Origin: Pseudomonadales bacterium
Lineage (GTDB): Bacteria > Pseudomonadota > Gammaproteobacteria > Pseudomonadales > Azotimanducaceae
Direction: 5' to 3'
Assembly: GCA_041395945.1 (NCBI GenBank)
Contig: JAWKZN010000002.1
Coordinates: 620,001-684,000, forward strand
DNA length: 64,000 bases
Each line of letters begins with the position of its first letter. Position 1 is the stretch's first letter. Below are positions 44,283 to 55,200 of this stretch, piece by piece. A program made the position numbers and the translations under genes. Below the pieces are notes generated by a model that did not search any database, was not told where the DNA came from, and saw nothing but the letters and a program-made list of their open reading frames with translations.

Positions 44283-46181
44283 ATGTTCAACTCAACATTG
44301 CTGCGTCTGGTGCTGATCCTGACCCTCCTGGGATCTGCAAGCCTCACCAGGGCCGCTGAGCCATCCCGTCACCCCGGCGCAGCCGTGTACGCACAGCATT
44401 GCGCATCCTGCCACGAGCAGCCGGACATGACCCGCGCGCCGGGCCTTGCTGCCATTCAACAGCTCAATGCCCGGGCGCTCACCGCATCTCTCACCCGGGG
44501 TGTGATGAAGCAGCAGGCCGCGGGCCTTTCCCGCCCGGAACTGCGTGATGTGATCGACTATCTCGCTGCGCGTGAGTCGCACAGCGACGCATGGTACGCG
44601 GGCATGATGTGTGGCACCGATGACCGCACGGTCGTCTTGAATGAACGTGCGGCCTTTTCCATGTTCGGGGTCGACCATCACAGCAGCCGCAATCTCAGCG
44701 CAGACGCAGCAGGGCTGACCAGCGCGCAGCTGAGTAAGCTGGAACTTGCCTGGGCGATCGGCTTCCCCGATACCAACGGCCTGCGCGCAGCACCGGCTAT
44801 CGTCGGCAATACCCTGTTTTACACACCCACCCAGACCGGTCGTCTGCTGGCGCTGGAAGTCACCGTTCCCTGTGTGCAATGGGTCTACGATGCGGGCGCC
44901 CGTCTGCGCTCCTCGGTGACCTACGGCGAGCTGGGTGAGGGCGGCGCGAAAGCGCTGGTGTTCGCCGACAGCTATGGCCAGGTCCACGCGGTGGACCCGG
45001 TGACCGGCAGCAGACTCTGGATTGCCCCGGGCACCCACTCTCAGGACGCCACCATCACCGGTGCGCCTGTCCTCTACAAGGGCAAGATCATTGTGCCGAT
45101 CTCCGCCTCAGGCGTCGGCAGGGGTGCGGACCCGGAATACGAATGCTGTGCGGAGCATGGCGCGGTGCGCGCCCTGGACGCCGCCACCGGTGAGACACTC
45201 TGGACCTATCACACCATGAAGGATGCCGAGTACACCGGGAAGACCAGCCGCATCGGTGTGCGGCTGCGCGGACCTTCCGGTGCGCCGATCTGGTCTTCCC
45301 CCACCATCGATGCAAAGCGCGGGCTGGTTTATGTGACCACCGGTGAGAACACCTCGCTGCCGGCGACCGCGACCAGCGATGCGGTGCTCGCCCTCGACAT
45401 CGAAACGGGCAGGCTGCGCTGGGGCTTTCAGGCGCTGGCCGACGACGTCTGGATCATGTCCTGCCGGATACCCTGGGCATCGTCCGGCCCGAACTGCCCC
45501 AGTCCCGAAGACAGTGTGCTGAAAGACTTCGACTTCGGTGCCGCGGCGGTACTGATCGAACAGGCCGAGGGTGACATTCTGCTCGCGGGCCAGAAATCCG
45601 GTGATGTCTGGGCCCTCGATCCCGACACCGGCAGGCTGTTGTGGAATCGGCGCATCGGCGAGGGCTCGCCGCTCGGCGGCGTGCACTGGGGACTGGCGGT
45701 GGACGGCCGCCGGGTCTTCGTGCCGATCAACGATCCGATTGCGCTGCCGGGCGTGACACGCGAACCCGGCATGAATGCGCTGGACATCCGCAGTGGTGAG
45801 GTGCTCTGGCGTCAGCCGGTGACTGCGGACTGCAGCAGCGGGCGCGGTCAGCGTATGGATCAGTGCGAGGAGAAGTACGGCCTGTCCGCTGCACCGCTGG
45901 TGATCGACCAATCCGTCGTCGCCGCATCCATCGACGGCCGCTTGTACGTTTACGACGCTGCGACCGGGGCCATCGACTTCGAGTTCGACACTCTGCGCGA
46001 CTTCGACACGATCAACGCAGTTCCAGGCAAAGGCGGCGCGATCGACAGTCACTCGATATTCGCCGGGGCCGGCATGCTGTTCGTCGGTTCGGGCTATGGC
46101 AGCTTTCGTCAGCCTCCGGGGAATGTGCTGCTCGCATTCAGACCCAGGCGCTCAGCCGCGGATCTATTACCTCAGCGGTAG
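44283..46181 (+). CDS. Quinohemoprotein resembling polyvinyl-alcohol dehydrogenase
   Basis: 632 residues with a Sec signal (to about residue 25). An N-terminal cytochrome c domain has CASCH at 40-44. The rest is a PQQ beta-propeller (ALEVTVPCVQWVYDAGARLRSSVTYG, VYVTTGENTSLPATATSDAVLALD, GDVWALDPDTGRLLWNRRIGEGSPLGGVHWG). Vicinal cysteines Cys288-Cys289 could form the disulfide ring known from PQQ alcohol dehydrogenases. Domain order and length match PVA dehydrogenase (heme c then propeller). It should oxidise alcohols in the periplasm and pass electrons to the respiratory chain. The true substrate is inferred. Confidence 0.82.
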   Translation: MFNSTLLRLVLILTLLGSASLTRAAEPSRHPGAAVYAQHCASCHEQPDMTRAPGLAAIQQLNARALTASLTRGVMKQQAAGLSRPELRDVIDYLAARESHSDAWYAGMMCGTDDRTVVLNERAAFSMFGVDHHSSRNLSADAAGLTSAQLSKLELAWAIGFPDTNGLRAAPAIVGNTLFYTPTQTGRLLALEVTVPCVQWVYDAGARLRSSVTYGELGEGGAKALVFADSYGQVHAVDPVTGSRLWIAPGTHSQDATITGAPVLYKGKIIVPISASGVGRGADPEYECCAEHGAVRALDAATGETLWTYHTMKDAEYTGKTSRIGVRLRGPSGAPIWSSPTIDAKRGLVYVTTGENTSLPATATSDAVLALDIETGRLRWGFQALADDVWIMSCRIPWASSGPNCPSPEDSVLKDFDFGAAAVLIEQAEGDILLAGQKSGDVWALDPDTGRLLWNRRIGEGSPLGGVHWGLAVDGRRVFVPINDPIALPGVTREPGMNALDIRSGEVLWRQPVTADCSSGRGQRMDQCEEKYGLSAAPLVIDQSVVAASIDGRLYVYDAATGAIDFEFDTLRDFDTINAVPGKGGAIDSHSIFAGAGMLFVGSGYGSFRQPPGNVLLAFRPRRSAADLLPQR

Positions 46182-46242
46182 TTGCAGCTGAGTTGAGCAC
46201 CGCCGGATGATGACGTCTCACCCGTACATCAGAGGGAAATCC

Positions 46243-46587
46243 ATGAACGCATTTCGAGTACTGCTGATCACCATCTTCACCGCCATCTTCGTATACACCG
46301 CATTCGTCATTTCCGAACACGGCATGGGGCTGTTCCAGATTTTCTTCCGCGACATCGCCGCGATGGGCTGGCCCGGTCAGTTCAACCTCGATTTCCTCGG
46401 TTTTCTGATACTCTCCGGACTCTGGCTGGCCTGGCGCCATCACTTTGCACCCATTGGGCTGGCGCTGGGTGCGCTGGGCTTCTTTGGCGGTGCACCAGTG
46501 CTCACTGCTTATCTGTTGTACGCGAGTTTCGATGCAAAGGGCGACATCAGGGAAATGCTGCTGGGCAGGGAACGGGCAGCTGCATAG
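46243..46587 (+). CDS. Small membrane protein, hypothetical
   Basis: 114 residues from ATG 46243 (AGAGGG eight bases upstream). Three hydrophobic segments: RVLLITIFTAIFVYTAFVIS, FLGFLILSGLWLAWRH and GLALGALGFFGGAPVLTAYLL. The middle motif DMAAMxWPGQFNLDF-like (DIAAMGWPGQFNLDF) is shared, to my knowledge, with many uncharacterised proteobacterial membrane proteins. Function unknown. It sits between the quinohemoprotein and the dehalogenase-like gene on one strand. Confidence 0.75.
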   Translation: MNAFRVLLITIFTAIFVYTAFVISEHGMGLFQIFFRDIAAMGWPGQFNLDFLGFLILSGLWLAWRHHFAPIGLALGALGFFGGAPVLTAYLLYASFDAKGDIREMLLGRERAAA

Positions 46588-46663
46588 AGACATTGATCCC
46601 CGCGCGCTGCGTCCTTAGGCTGACCACAGACAGGGACACATGATCTGATCAGGGGCAGCGAAG

Positions 46664-47629
46664 ATGACCGACTTCATCCGTACGCCGGATTCCAATTTCA
46701 CAGGACTGCAGAACTTCGACTACCCGCCCCGCTATCACGCCTGGCAGGACCTGCGCATGCACTATGTCGATGTCGGTCCTGCTGACGGTCCGGTGATGCT
46801 GCTGCTGCACGGGATGCCGACCTGGGGCTTCCTGTATCGGCACATGATTCCCGTGCTGGTCGCTGCCGGCTATCGATGTATCGCACCCGATCACATGGGT
46901 TTCGGTCGCTCAGACAAACCCACCGACATTCACTGGTACACCATCGCGCGCCACACCGAGATACTCACCTCGCTGATCGTGGCGCTCGATCTGCAGCGGA
47001 TCACCCTTGTCTGCCAGGACTGGGGCGGTCCCACCGGGCTCGCCCAGGCCGCCACCATGCCGGAGCGATTCGAGCGGCTGATCATCATGAACACCTGGCT
47101 GCATCATCCCGAATTCGAGTACTCCGAGGCGATCCACAACTGGAACCGCAACTGGCACGAAGGCGGACGTTTCCATCGCAAGTGCCCGGACGTGGGCTTG
47201 CTGCTGGTGCTGTCTGCCGGACTTGCCGGGCCCGATGTCATTTTTCCCGCGCTGGCCTCCGGCACCCCGCCGGCTTTTACAGGCACAGCGGCCGACGTCT
47301 ACCAGGGCTTCTCCGCGCCATTCCGGGACCTGGCGGACGAGGCCTACAACGGACTGCGCCGATTCCCGCTATCCATACCGCTGGACAGCTACGACAACGG
47401 CAATGGCGCCGCCCAGACCTTTCACTACCGCACGCTCCTCGAATGGCCCGGACACAGCCATTTCATCTGGGGCTGCCGGGATGACGTGTTCACCGAAAAC
47501 TGGGGGCGGGAGTGGGCGAAGCGGATGCAGGCGAGTTTCGATCCGATCGAGGACGCCGGACACTTTCTGCAGAACACCCATGGCAGAGAGGTCGCAGGGC
47601 ACATACTCAACCGCATTGCAGGCGAGTAA
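46664..47629 (+). CDS. Haloalkane-dehalogenase-like alpha/beta hydrolase
   Basis: 321 residues, with AGGGG eight bases upstream of ATG. The N-terminus (FIRTPDSNFTGLQNFDYPP) and HGMPTWGFLYRHMIPVL resemble haloalkane dehalogenases of the DhlA group. The nucleophile is Asp119 in LVCQDWGGP, with the halide-contact Trp120; the base is His300 in EDAGHFLQ. The residue after HG is Met where DhlA has Glu56, so true dehalogenase activity is uncertain. It would act in the cytoplasm; no signal peptide is seen. An epoxide-hydrolase or generic hydrolase role is the alternative. Confidence 0.78.
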   Translation: MTDFIRTPDSNFTGLQNFDYPPRYHAWQDLRMHYVDVGPADGPVMLLLHGMPTWGFLYRHMIPVLVAAGYRCIAPDHMGFGRSDKPTDIHWYTIARHTEILTSLIVALDLQRITLVCQDWGGPTGLAQAATMPERFERLIIMNTWLHHPEFEYSEAIHNWNRNWHEGGRFHRKCPDVGLLLVLSAGLAGPDVIFPALASGTPPAFTGTAADVYQGFSAPFRDLADEAYNGLRRFPLSIPLDSYDNGNGAAQTFHYRTLLEWPGHSHFIWGCRDDVFTENWGREWAKRMQASFDPIEDAGHFLQNTHGREVAGHILNRIAGE

Positions 47630-47665
47630 AGCGGCCGGTCAAGGAAAGCAGCGTAACCGGTGAAG

Positions 47666-48268
47666 TCAGCCGCTTCCGGAGGGTTCGCGGGATGGGTCGG
47701 CGGTCTGATATGAGTCGTCCAGCAGTTCCATCCGCGCGGCGATCCAGGCGCGAGCCACCCGCCACTTGCGCTTCACCGTCGCGGGGCTGATACCGAGTTC
47801 GGCCGCGGTCTCTTCGATGGTCATGCCGGCAAACACCCGGGCTTCCACCAGCCACAGATACTCGGCATCGAGTTTCCCCAGCTCCACCAGGGTTTCGTCG
47901 AATTCGATGAGCTGCTCCAGGGACAGGCCGCCATCCAGAAACTCGCCGGTCAGCCGGGTTTCCAGTGCCCGATTGCGTTTCTGCGCGCACACCCGCCGGG
48001 CTTCGTCGACAATGATCTCGCGCATGACCCGGCCGGCCATACCGAGGAAATGTCCGCGACCCTGCAGATTCACCCGATTCAGATCAACAAGCTTCAGATA
48101 GGCCTCATGAACGAGCGCCGTCGGTTGCAGGTCGATCCCAGGATTCTCACCAGCGAGTTTCTGATATGCGAGCTGGCGGAGCTGGCCATAGACCGCCTCG
48201 AACACCATGTGTCTGCGCGCATCCGGTTCATTGGACCAGTTAAGCAGGATGTCGGTGGTATCTGACAT
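47666..48268 (-). CDS. ECF-type sigma factor (Sigma70-ECF, PF07638-like)
   Basis: 200 residues from ATG 48268. Region 2 includes FEAVYGQLRQLAYQKLAGENPG, PTALVHEAYLKLVD and the ARRVCAQKRN block. Region 4 is the C-terminal helix-turn-helix (ARVFAGMTIEETAAELGISPATVKRKWRVAR). The LQPTALVHEAYLKL motif is characteristic of the TIGR02999/PF07638 group often found near TonB or kinase-linked systems. No anti-sigma gene is adjacent. It diverges from the protease gene over about 200 bases, so it may control that gene or itself. Confidence 0.9.
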   Translation of the reverse strand: MSDTTDILLNWSNEPDARRHMVFEAVYGQLRQLAYQKLAGENPGIDLQPTALVHEAYLKLVDLNRVNLQGRGHFLGMAGRVMREIIVDEARRVCAQKRNRALETRLTGEFLDGGLSLEQLIEFDETLVELGKLDAEYLWLVEARVFAGMTIEETAAELGISPATVKRKWRVARAWIAARMELLDDSYQTADPSREPSGSG

Positions 48269-48467
48269 GAACTCTCGAGTGCCGGGCAGCCTGAACAAAT
48301 ATAACCAGACTTCAGCATATAGTGAGGCAGCACCCGAAATCCGGGGAGGATGTGAGGAGATTGCATGGGGTTGAGGTAGAGATCAGCGGATTCTCAATCG
48401 CCAGATTGCTTCGTCATAAGCGCAGCGTCAGTCGAACATATCGACAATCAGCAAAGGTATCAGCACT

Positions 48468-49223
48468 ATGTGCCAAGCTATGCTGCTCACCAGACAATCG
48501 CAGATTTCTCAATCCGGGAGACTAAAGGCCCTGCGGCCAGACCCGAGGTGTTGTGGTCGCACAGCGTCATTCCGGTTTTCAGGACAGTACAGTGCCGCGC
48601 GGCGAACTGTTGCACTGCTCGCGCTGGGGTTGTTCGGCTGTGCCGCGCCGGATACATACAACCACGATCTGTCTGCAATGCTCGAAAGGGCGGCTCCGGC
48701 TGTGGTTTCGATCGCCAGCGACAGCGCCACGATCGCATCCGGTTTTTTCGTGGACCGGGATCTGGTGGTAAGCAACCAGCACGTAACCCTGGCATCTCCA
48801 TTGTATGTTGTTGATCTCCAGGGAGAGCGACATGTCCTGCGGCTGGTCTCGAGCGATAAAACATACGACGTCGCCGTGTTCCGCTCGTCGCACCTCCCGG
48901 CACCCGCCATCCTGTCGCTGTCCGATACAGAGCCCCGGGTGGGAGAGCGGGTCAGTGTAGTTGGCAATCCTTTCGGTGCAGGGATCACGGCAAGCGCAGG
49001 CATCGTCAGCGCATTACCCCGGGCCATTGGCAAACAGCACCTGTTGCAGACCGACGCCGCGGTCAACCCGGGCAATTCCGGCGGGCCTCTGCTGAACCAG
49101 GCAGGCGACGTCATCGGCATCGTCACCAGTCGGGGGGCGGTAGGCAGCGGAATCGGATTCGCCGTTCCGACCGAGCATATTCGGGCCGTCGTTGAGCAGG
49201 CACAGCAAAGCACGCTCAACTGA
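48468..49223 (+). CDS. Trypsin-like (S1C-type) protease, probable lipoprotein
   Basis: 251 residues. About 45 residues precede a hydrophobic segment with a lipobox-like LFGC (TVALLALGLFGC). The chymotrypsin-fold triad follows: His in LVVSNQHV, Asp in TYDVAVF, Ser in NPGNSGGPLL. The QTDAAVNPGNSGGPL motif is that of DegP/HtrA-type proteases, but no PDZ domain is present. The start is doubtful: no ATG, GTG or TTG lies close to the hydrophobic segment, so ATG 48468 is a default. If lipidated, it would sit in the periplasm as a membrane-bound protease. Confidence 0.78.
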   Translation: MCQAMLLTRQSQISQSGRLKALRPDPRCCGRTASFRFSGQYSAARRTVALLALGLFGCAAPDTYNHDLSAMLERAAPAVVSIASDSATIASGFFVDRDLVVSNQHVTLASPLYVVDLQGERHVLRLVSSDKTYDVAVFRSSHLPAPAILSLSDTEPRVGERVSVVGNPFGAGITASAGIVSALPRAIGKQHLLQTDAAVNPGNSGGPLLNQAGDVIGIVTSRGAVGSGIGFAVPTEHIRAVVEQAQQSTLN

Positions 49224-49288
49224 GTCAGCCGGCGAGCCGCTCCCGGCAGGCACTCGAACCGAGCGCCTGGCGGGATTTACCCATCCTC

Positions 49289-52200
49289 CTAATCCTCGCT
49301 CGGTCGCGAGAAGAACAGGAAGTTCTGCGACGAGATCGCGCCGCTTGCGGCGTTATACTGCAGCATCAGTACGGGCGCCGGGAAGGTGCCCTCGGTATAG
49401 ACGGTCGGGAACCCGCCGGAGAAACCGAGCTGACGGCAATTCGCACTGGTGAACACACAGCCGTTGACGCTTTCATCCGGCGTCAGCAGGGCAAGGTTGC
49501 TCGAAATGGCATCCTGCGCCGCGCTGGCGGTGTCGCGGATGTTTCTGAACGAATCCCTGATCTGATCGAAACTCGTGAAACTCACGCTCAGTTCCGAGAG
49601 TGCACCCTGGACATCCGCCAGCAGTGTCGGACCGATCAGAAGGATCTGATTGACACCGGCGACCGGCGATGCGGTTGTCGATTCCATGATCGAGTTTCCA
49701 GCCGCAAACTGATGGAACGACAGCGAAGCGGCAGTCACGATACCGGGCAGGGTGGCGACGTCGAAGTTGGCCCTCAGCAATCCGTCCGCCGCCAGGTTCT
49801 GCAGGTTGAAGCCGATCTTCTTGATGATCGGCACATACAGGTCCTTGATCAGCTGCATGCGAATCGAACTTGCGCTGCTCATCCCGACCAGGGTAAAGAA
49901 CGCAGGTCGTTCCCGCCGTACCTCTGACTGATCCTGATCGAGGCTGACTACCTGCTGGTAGAACTGGCTCGCGTTCTGCCGGCCTGCCAGCAGCCCGGCG
50001 TCACCCAGCGCTCTCAGCAGCGCGTCCATCTCTGCCCGCACCAGCGCCGGCATGGCGACAGAGAGCAATCGATACAGCTCACCGCTGCGTCCCACCGTCC
50101 CATTGCGGGTCACCGAGTCCGGCAGGAACTGGGCAATATCGACGGCCAGCGCATCGGTCAGCGAACGGTTGCGCAGGTCGTCATTGCGGGCCCGGCCGGG
50201 ATCGAGGCCGTCGAGGAATACCGCCGTTTCCAGTAACTGCGCCCGTGCCCCTTCGAGGAGTCCGGGCAGCACCCTGTCGAAGCTGCTTGGCGCGTCCGGT
50301 CCGAATTCCGGCAGAAATCCCATCTCGGGCGCAGCCGCCGGGGTCAGGGCCAGTTCTTCCAGATCGAGTTGTGCGCGTTCCGCCTGCAGGCTTGCGCCGA
50401 GTACCGACACCGCCGGCAGATCATTGGCCAGCAGCGCGGTGGTCATCTGCTCAAAAAGTGTCTGGAGACGATTCACCTGCGCCGAGAGGGCACCGTAAGC
50501 GCCTTGCGCGCCGGAAGCAGCGAATACCGGCTCGACCATGAAGGTCTCCGCCTTGACGAGACCAAGACTCGGTACCGCGACCCGCAGGGCATACGCACCG
50601 CGCGTATCGACGCCGGGAATGATCACGCCACCAGCAAGTACCGGCATTGAACCCTGGGAGGAATCCGTCGGCACCACGCTGACGGCCAGATCGCCCGGGG
50701 CAGCTGTGGGACTGCCGTTGATGTCGAAGAAGCTCAGACTGAAGGGTAAGGTTTCTTCGTTGCCGACCAGATTACTGGCGAGTGTCATCTTCAGTACCGG
50801 ACCGCCGGAGACCACCAGGTCGACGCTGGAGCCGGTTGCAACCTGACTGTTGACCGAAACACTCTGGCTGAGAATGACCCCGGCCGGAATCACGTCATCG
50901 TTCAGGCGGCTGATCGTCCCCAGATTGAGTGTGAGATCTGCCAGTGTCGCTGCTGCGATCGGCTGGGTCAGACCGACCAGATTGGGGACGAAAATCGGCG
51001 GTGGCCCCAGCGAGACAACAAAGTCGACTATGCCACCGGCCGCACTTTCGGCACCGCCGCTGATGCTCTGCGAAACAACCTCGCCTGCGGGTACAGTGAA
51101 GCTGAAAGTCTGGGCGACATTGCCGACCGCAAGACCGGCACTGGTCAGCGCTGCGGTTGCGTCGACGGCACTGCCGCCAACCACGTCCGGGACGCTGACC
51201 GGAGGTCGAACATCGATGCTGAAGGTCTGTTCGTCACTGTTACCCTGAAGGTCAGTGACTACAACCTGCACCCGGTTGGGCCCCATGTCACTGTCGACCG
51301 GGGTCCAGTCAATGATGCCGAAGACGCTCACGGTCATCCCGGCTGGTGCATCGACCAGTGTCCAGGTGAACTGATCACCGAAGTCACCATCTGTCGCCAG
51401 CAGTCCATACTGATAGTCGAAGCCGGGTGAGGCCCCGAGTGCGGGTGTCGAAACGATAGTCGGTGCATTCACATTGGTGATGGCGATCCGCACCGTAGCC
51501 TCATTGGAATCCGCGTCACCATCGTTGGCGAGATAGGTATACGAGTCCGTGGCGCCCGGATCCTCGAAGGGCAGCACCGGCATGGCATGGTATTTGTTCA
51601 GACCCGGGATCAGCCAGTGGGGGCGCTGATAGGTGGGTGTTGAACCGTCGCCGTTGACCTGTGTCGGCTGATAGTTGGCCTGATGGCGAATCGGCCGCGC
51701 CGGCGGGAAGGGCTGGCCGGCCAGACCGTTGAGAACGACGAAGGGGCTGTAGCCAATACCGTAGCCATCGACATAGACCACTTCTGCCGCGCCATCGCCG
51801 TCTACGTCGACCACGCTCGGGAAGGTCATACCAAGGCCAGAGTAGGCATTGTTGGTACCCGCGTTGAATGCCGCCAGTTCTGCGCCATCCCTGCCGTCGA
51901 AGATGAAGAGATTACTCCCTGCGCCGTTGGTGTAGACCACCATCACCAGCTCGTCGATGCCATCGCGGTCGAAGTCGAAGGCGGTCACTCCAGGACCATT
52001 GTCCGCAGTCGTGGCAGGGCCGTCGTAAATGGTGCCCTGATGTGTCCAGAGGATGCTGCCGTCACTGTCGAAGGCGCTCAGCCAGCTGCCGTTGCTGCCG
52101 GTGCCGAATCCGGTGTGGAACACAAATTCCGGCATCGGGTCTCCATCCAGTTCAGCCACCGTTATTTCCGCACGCGAAGAGTTCGGCATGGGCAGAGTCC

Positions 52201-55200
52201 AGGTCGGTGCTCCACCGTTGTGCTGGAACAGGTACAGGTTGTCAGCATCTCGTGCAATGAGTTCGGGAAAGGGATCGTTGTCGAAGTTGGCGATACCTGC
52301 GGTCAGATGGGTCGGGAAGAAGTTGGCGCCCTGATCCGTCTGCAGGATGAATTCAAGCTGGCCGTTGTGATCGATCACATTGGTGTGGTTGATGATCTCG
52401 ACGGTGCCGTCCAGATCCAGATCGGCGATCTGAATCGGCTTGACGTCGGAATCTCCGATCTGCCGCACACCCGTGTACTCCCAGCGCACGGTGCCGTCCG
52501 CATTGTAGGCAATCACCATGCTCAGATGACCCAGCTGACTGGTGTTGTCGAATATCAGCGACATCAGGATTTCCGGGCTGCCGTCGCCATCCAGGTCGAC
52601 GATGGTTGGCCCGCGGCCCTGGTAGTAATTAACGGACGAGGAAGGCACATCGCCGCTGATGGCTTCCGAGGCGCCATTGGTCAGGTGGGTCCAGACCAGC
52701 GAACCATCAGGATTGAGCGCCACCAGTCGTGCGCGATTGATGCCCAGCTGCGGCGGACCGGTGCGCACGACCAGGATTTCCAGTTCCGGATCGCTGTCCA
52801 GATTGACCAGCGCCGGCTGAGTTTGATTGGCAAATACACCATGTGTCGCAACCCCAAGCCCAATGTTCGCTTCGACGTTGCAGTTACCGTCCATGATGTA
52901 CAGACGATTGGTAAATCCACCGATGTAGCTGACCACTTCCGCATCGCCGTCAGCATCGACATCGCCAATGATCGGCATGGGCCGGATGGATATGCCATCC
53001 CCGGCCGGCGAGCGGCATTGCTCCTCGAGCCCGATGAGGATGTTCGGATTGGCCGGTGGTGTGTAAGTAAAACTGCCGTCACTGGGGAAACTGTCCAGTG
53101 TGCCGAGCACCGGCAGTGAGGTTACGGCAGCGATCAGCGGATCGTCATTGGCATCCGTATCGTTGGTCAGCACACCGTCCGCTGGCACCTGCAGAAGCAG
53201 GTCGCGATCGATGGTATAGGCGTCGTCGACGGCAACCGGCGGGTACGGTGGCTCCGTGACTGTGATGGCAAAAGTGGTCGAGTCGGTGTTACCGACCGAG
53301 TCTGTCACCGTCGCAATCAGATCGGAGGTCCCGGCATCGGCGGAGCCGGGAATCCAGTTGAAGTTCACACCGTCGAACTGAGCACCGCCGGGCAGACCGC
53401 TGAGGCTGAAGGTCAGGATGTCTCCATCATCCGGATCCGTTGCGCTGAGAGAGATCTGCACCGGCGTGAGGGGTGCGACCGTGCGATCTGCGACTGCTTC
53501 CAGTGTGGGCGCGCTGTTGCTGAACTGTGCACCGACAGTGATGGAGAAGGAGGTGCTGGCCTGCTGGCCACCCGGGTCGGCAACCGCAACCGTTGCCATC
53601 GCGCTGCCGGATGACATCGGGGTCCAGGCAAGTTCACCGGTGCTGGTATTGATGATCATGCCGGACGGTGCACCCGGTAGGGAGTAGCGCACTGGCTCAC
53701 CTTCCGGATCGGCACCGACGGCAGTCACCATCAGGGTCTGTCCGGCGTTAATGTTCTGATCATTGATGGGCGCAAGGGTTGGCGGCTGATCGCCGGCGCC
53801 ATTGTTGACCCGTACCAGATAGATCTGTCGATCGCTGCGGCCGGTGGAGTCGGTGACCTGGACGTCGACATCGGCGGCTCCCGCGGCGCTCGGCGACCAC
53901 TGGATCAGCCCGCTGGCAGCATCGATTCCCATCCCGACCGGCGCCCTCAGCAGCGTATAGGTCAGCGTGTCCCCCGGATCCGGGTCCACGGCCTGGACAT
54001 CGTAGACATAGGGCGAGCCAACGCTGCCCTGGGTCACCGGTGCCGAGGTGATGCTCGGTGCATTCTCACCGCTGAAGGTGGCGGTGATGGTGACACTGTC
54101 TGCCGCGCTCGTCAGCTCGCCATCATTGACGGTCAGCGTCGCCGTATAGGTGCCGTCGCGATCGACGACGAAGCTCGGCGTTGCAGAAGTCGCATCACTC
54201 AAGGCGGCGCTGCTGCCGGTGGGAAAATTCAAGGTCCACAGGTAGGTCAGCACATCCCCATCCGGATCGCTGGACGCGGAGCCGTCGAGCTGCACTGTTG
54301 CGCCGAGGGTGACTGACTGATTCGGGCCCGCATCGGCGACAGGAGCTCTGTTCGGCACACCGTCGACGGTGACCATGAAGCTCTCACTGTCCGAGAGGCC
54401 GCCGTCATCGGTAACACGAACCGCAACGGGGTGCGTGCCCACTTGCGATGTACCCGGCGTCCACTGAATCAACCCGCTGGAAGGGTCGATCGTCATGCCC
54501 GCCGGCGCGACATCCAGCGCGAAGGTCAGCACGTCTCCTGCATCCGGGTCGCTTGCCGAAGCCGCAACCGTCAACGATTGTCCAGCCATGACCTGCACAT
54601 CCGCGATCGGCGCGAGACTGGGTGGCAGATTAGCTGGATTGATGGTGATGACGACGCTGTCCGGATCCGAGGAGACCTGGCTGTCGTTGACGATGAGAGT
54701 GGCCGAATAGCTCCCCGCCGCATCCGGGATGAAGGTCGGATTACTCAGGGTAGCGTCACTGAGCGTCGCAGTACTTCCGGCGGGCGGCAGCAGTGACCAG
54801 GTGTAAGTGATCGGATCACCGTCCGGGTCGGAGGAACCGCTGCCATCCAGCATGATGGTGGTGCCTGGGGAGCCGGACTGATCCGGGCCCGCATCCGCCA
54901 GGGGCGGTCGGTTGTCAGTCGGAGCTTCGTCGCACTTGAATTTCCAGCGCAGTGCCCGCTCATCAAAATTCAACCCTCTCCTGTTCTGCAGGACACTGAA
55001 CGTATCGGTGCTGGTCGAGATTCCGGGTGCGAGATCACCCAGCACCACGGTGTCGTCCTTGATTCTGGTTCCGCCAGACTTGCTGCTGACGTAGCCTTCG
55101 ACGTTGTGCAGCGCCTCGCCACGATTGCGGACCAGGATCCTGAACTCCAGAAGCTCATTGCGTCGATCGAAGTCACGACGGTCGACCTGCAGATAGTCGA

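Noticed and set aside
51683..53119. 478-residue plus-strand open frame
   Set aside because: Antisense to the FG-GAP region of the giant surface protein; its sequence is only the mirror of repeated codons.
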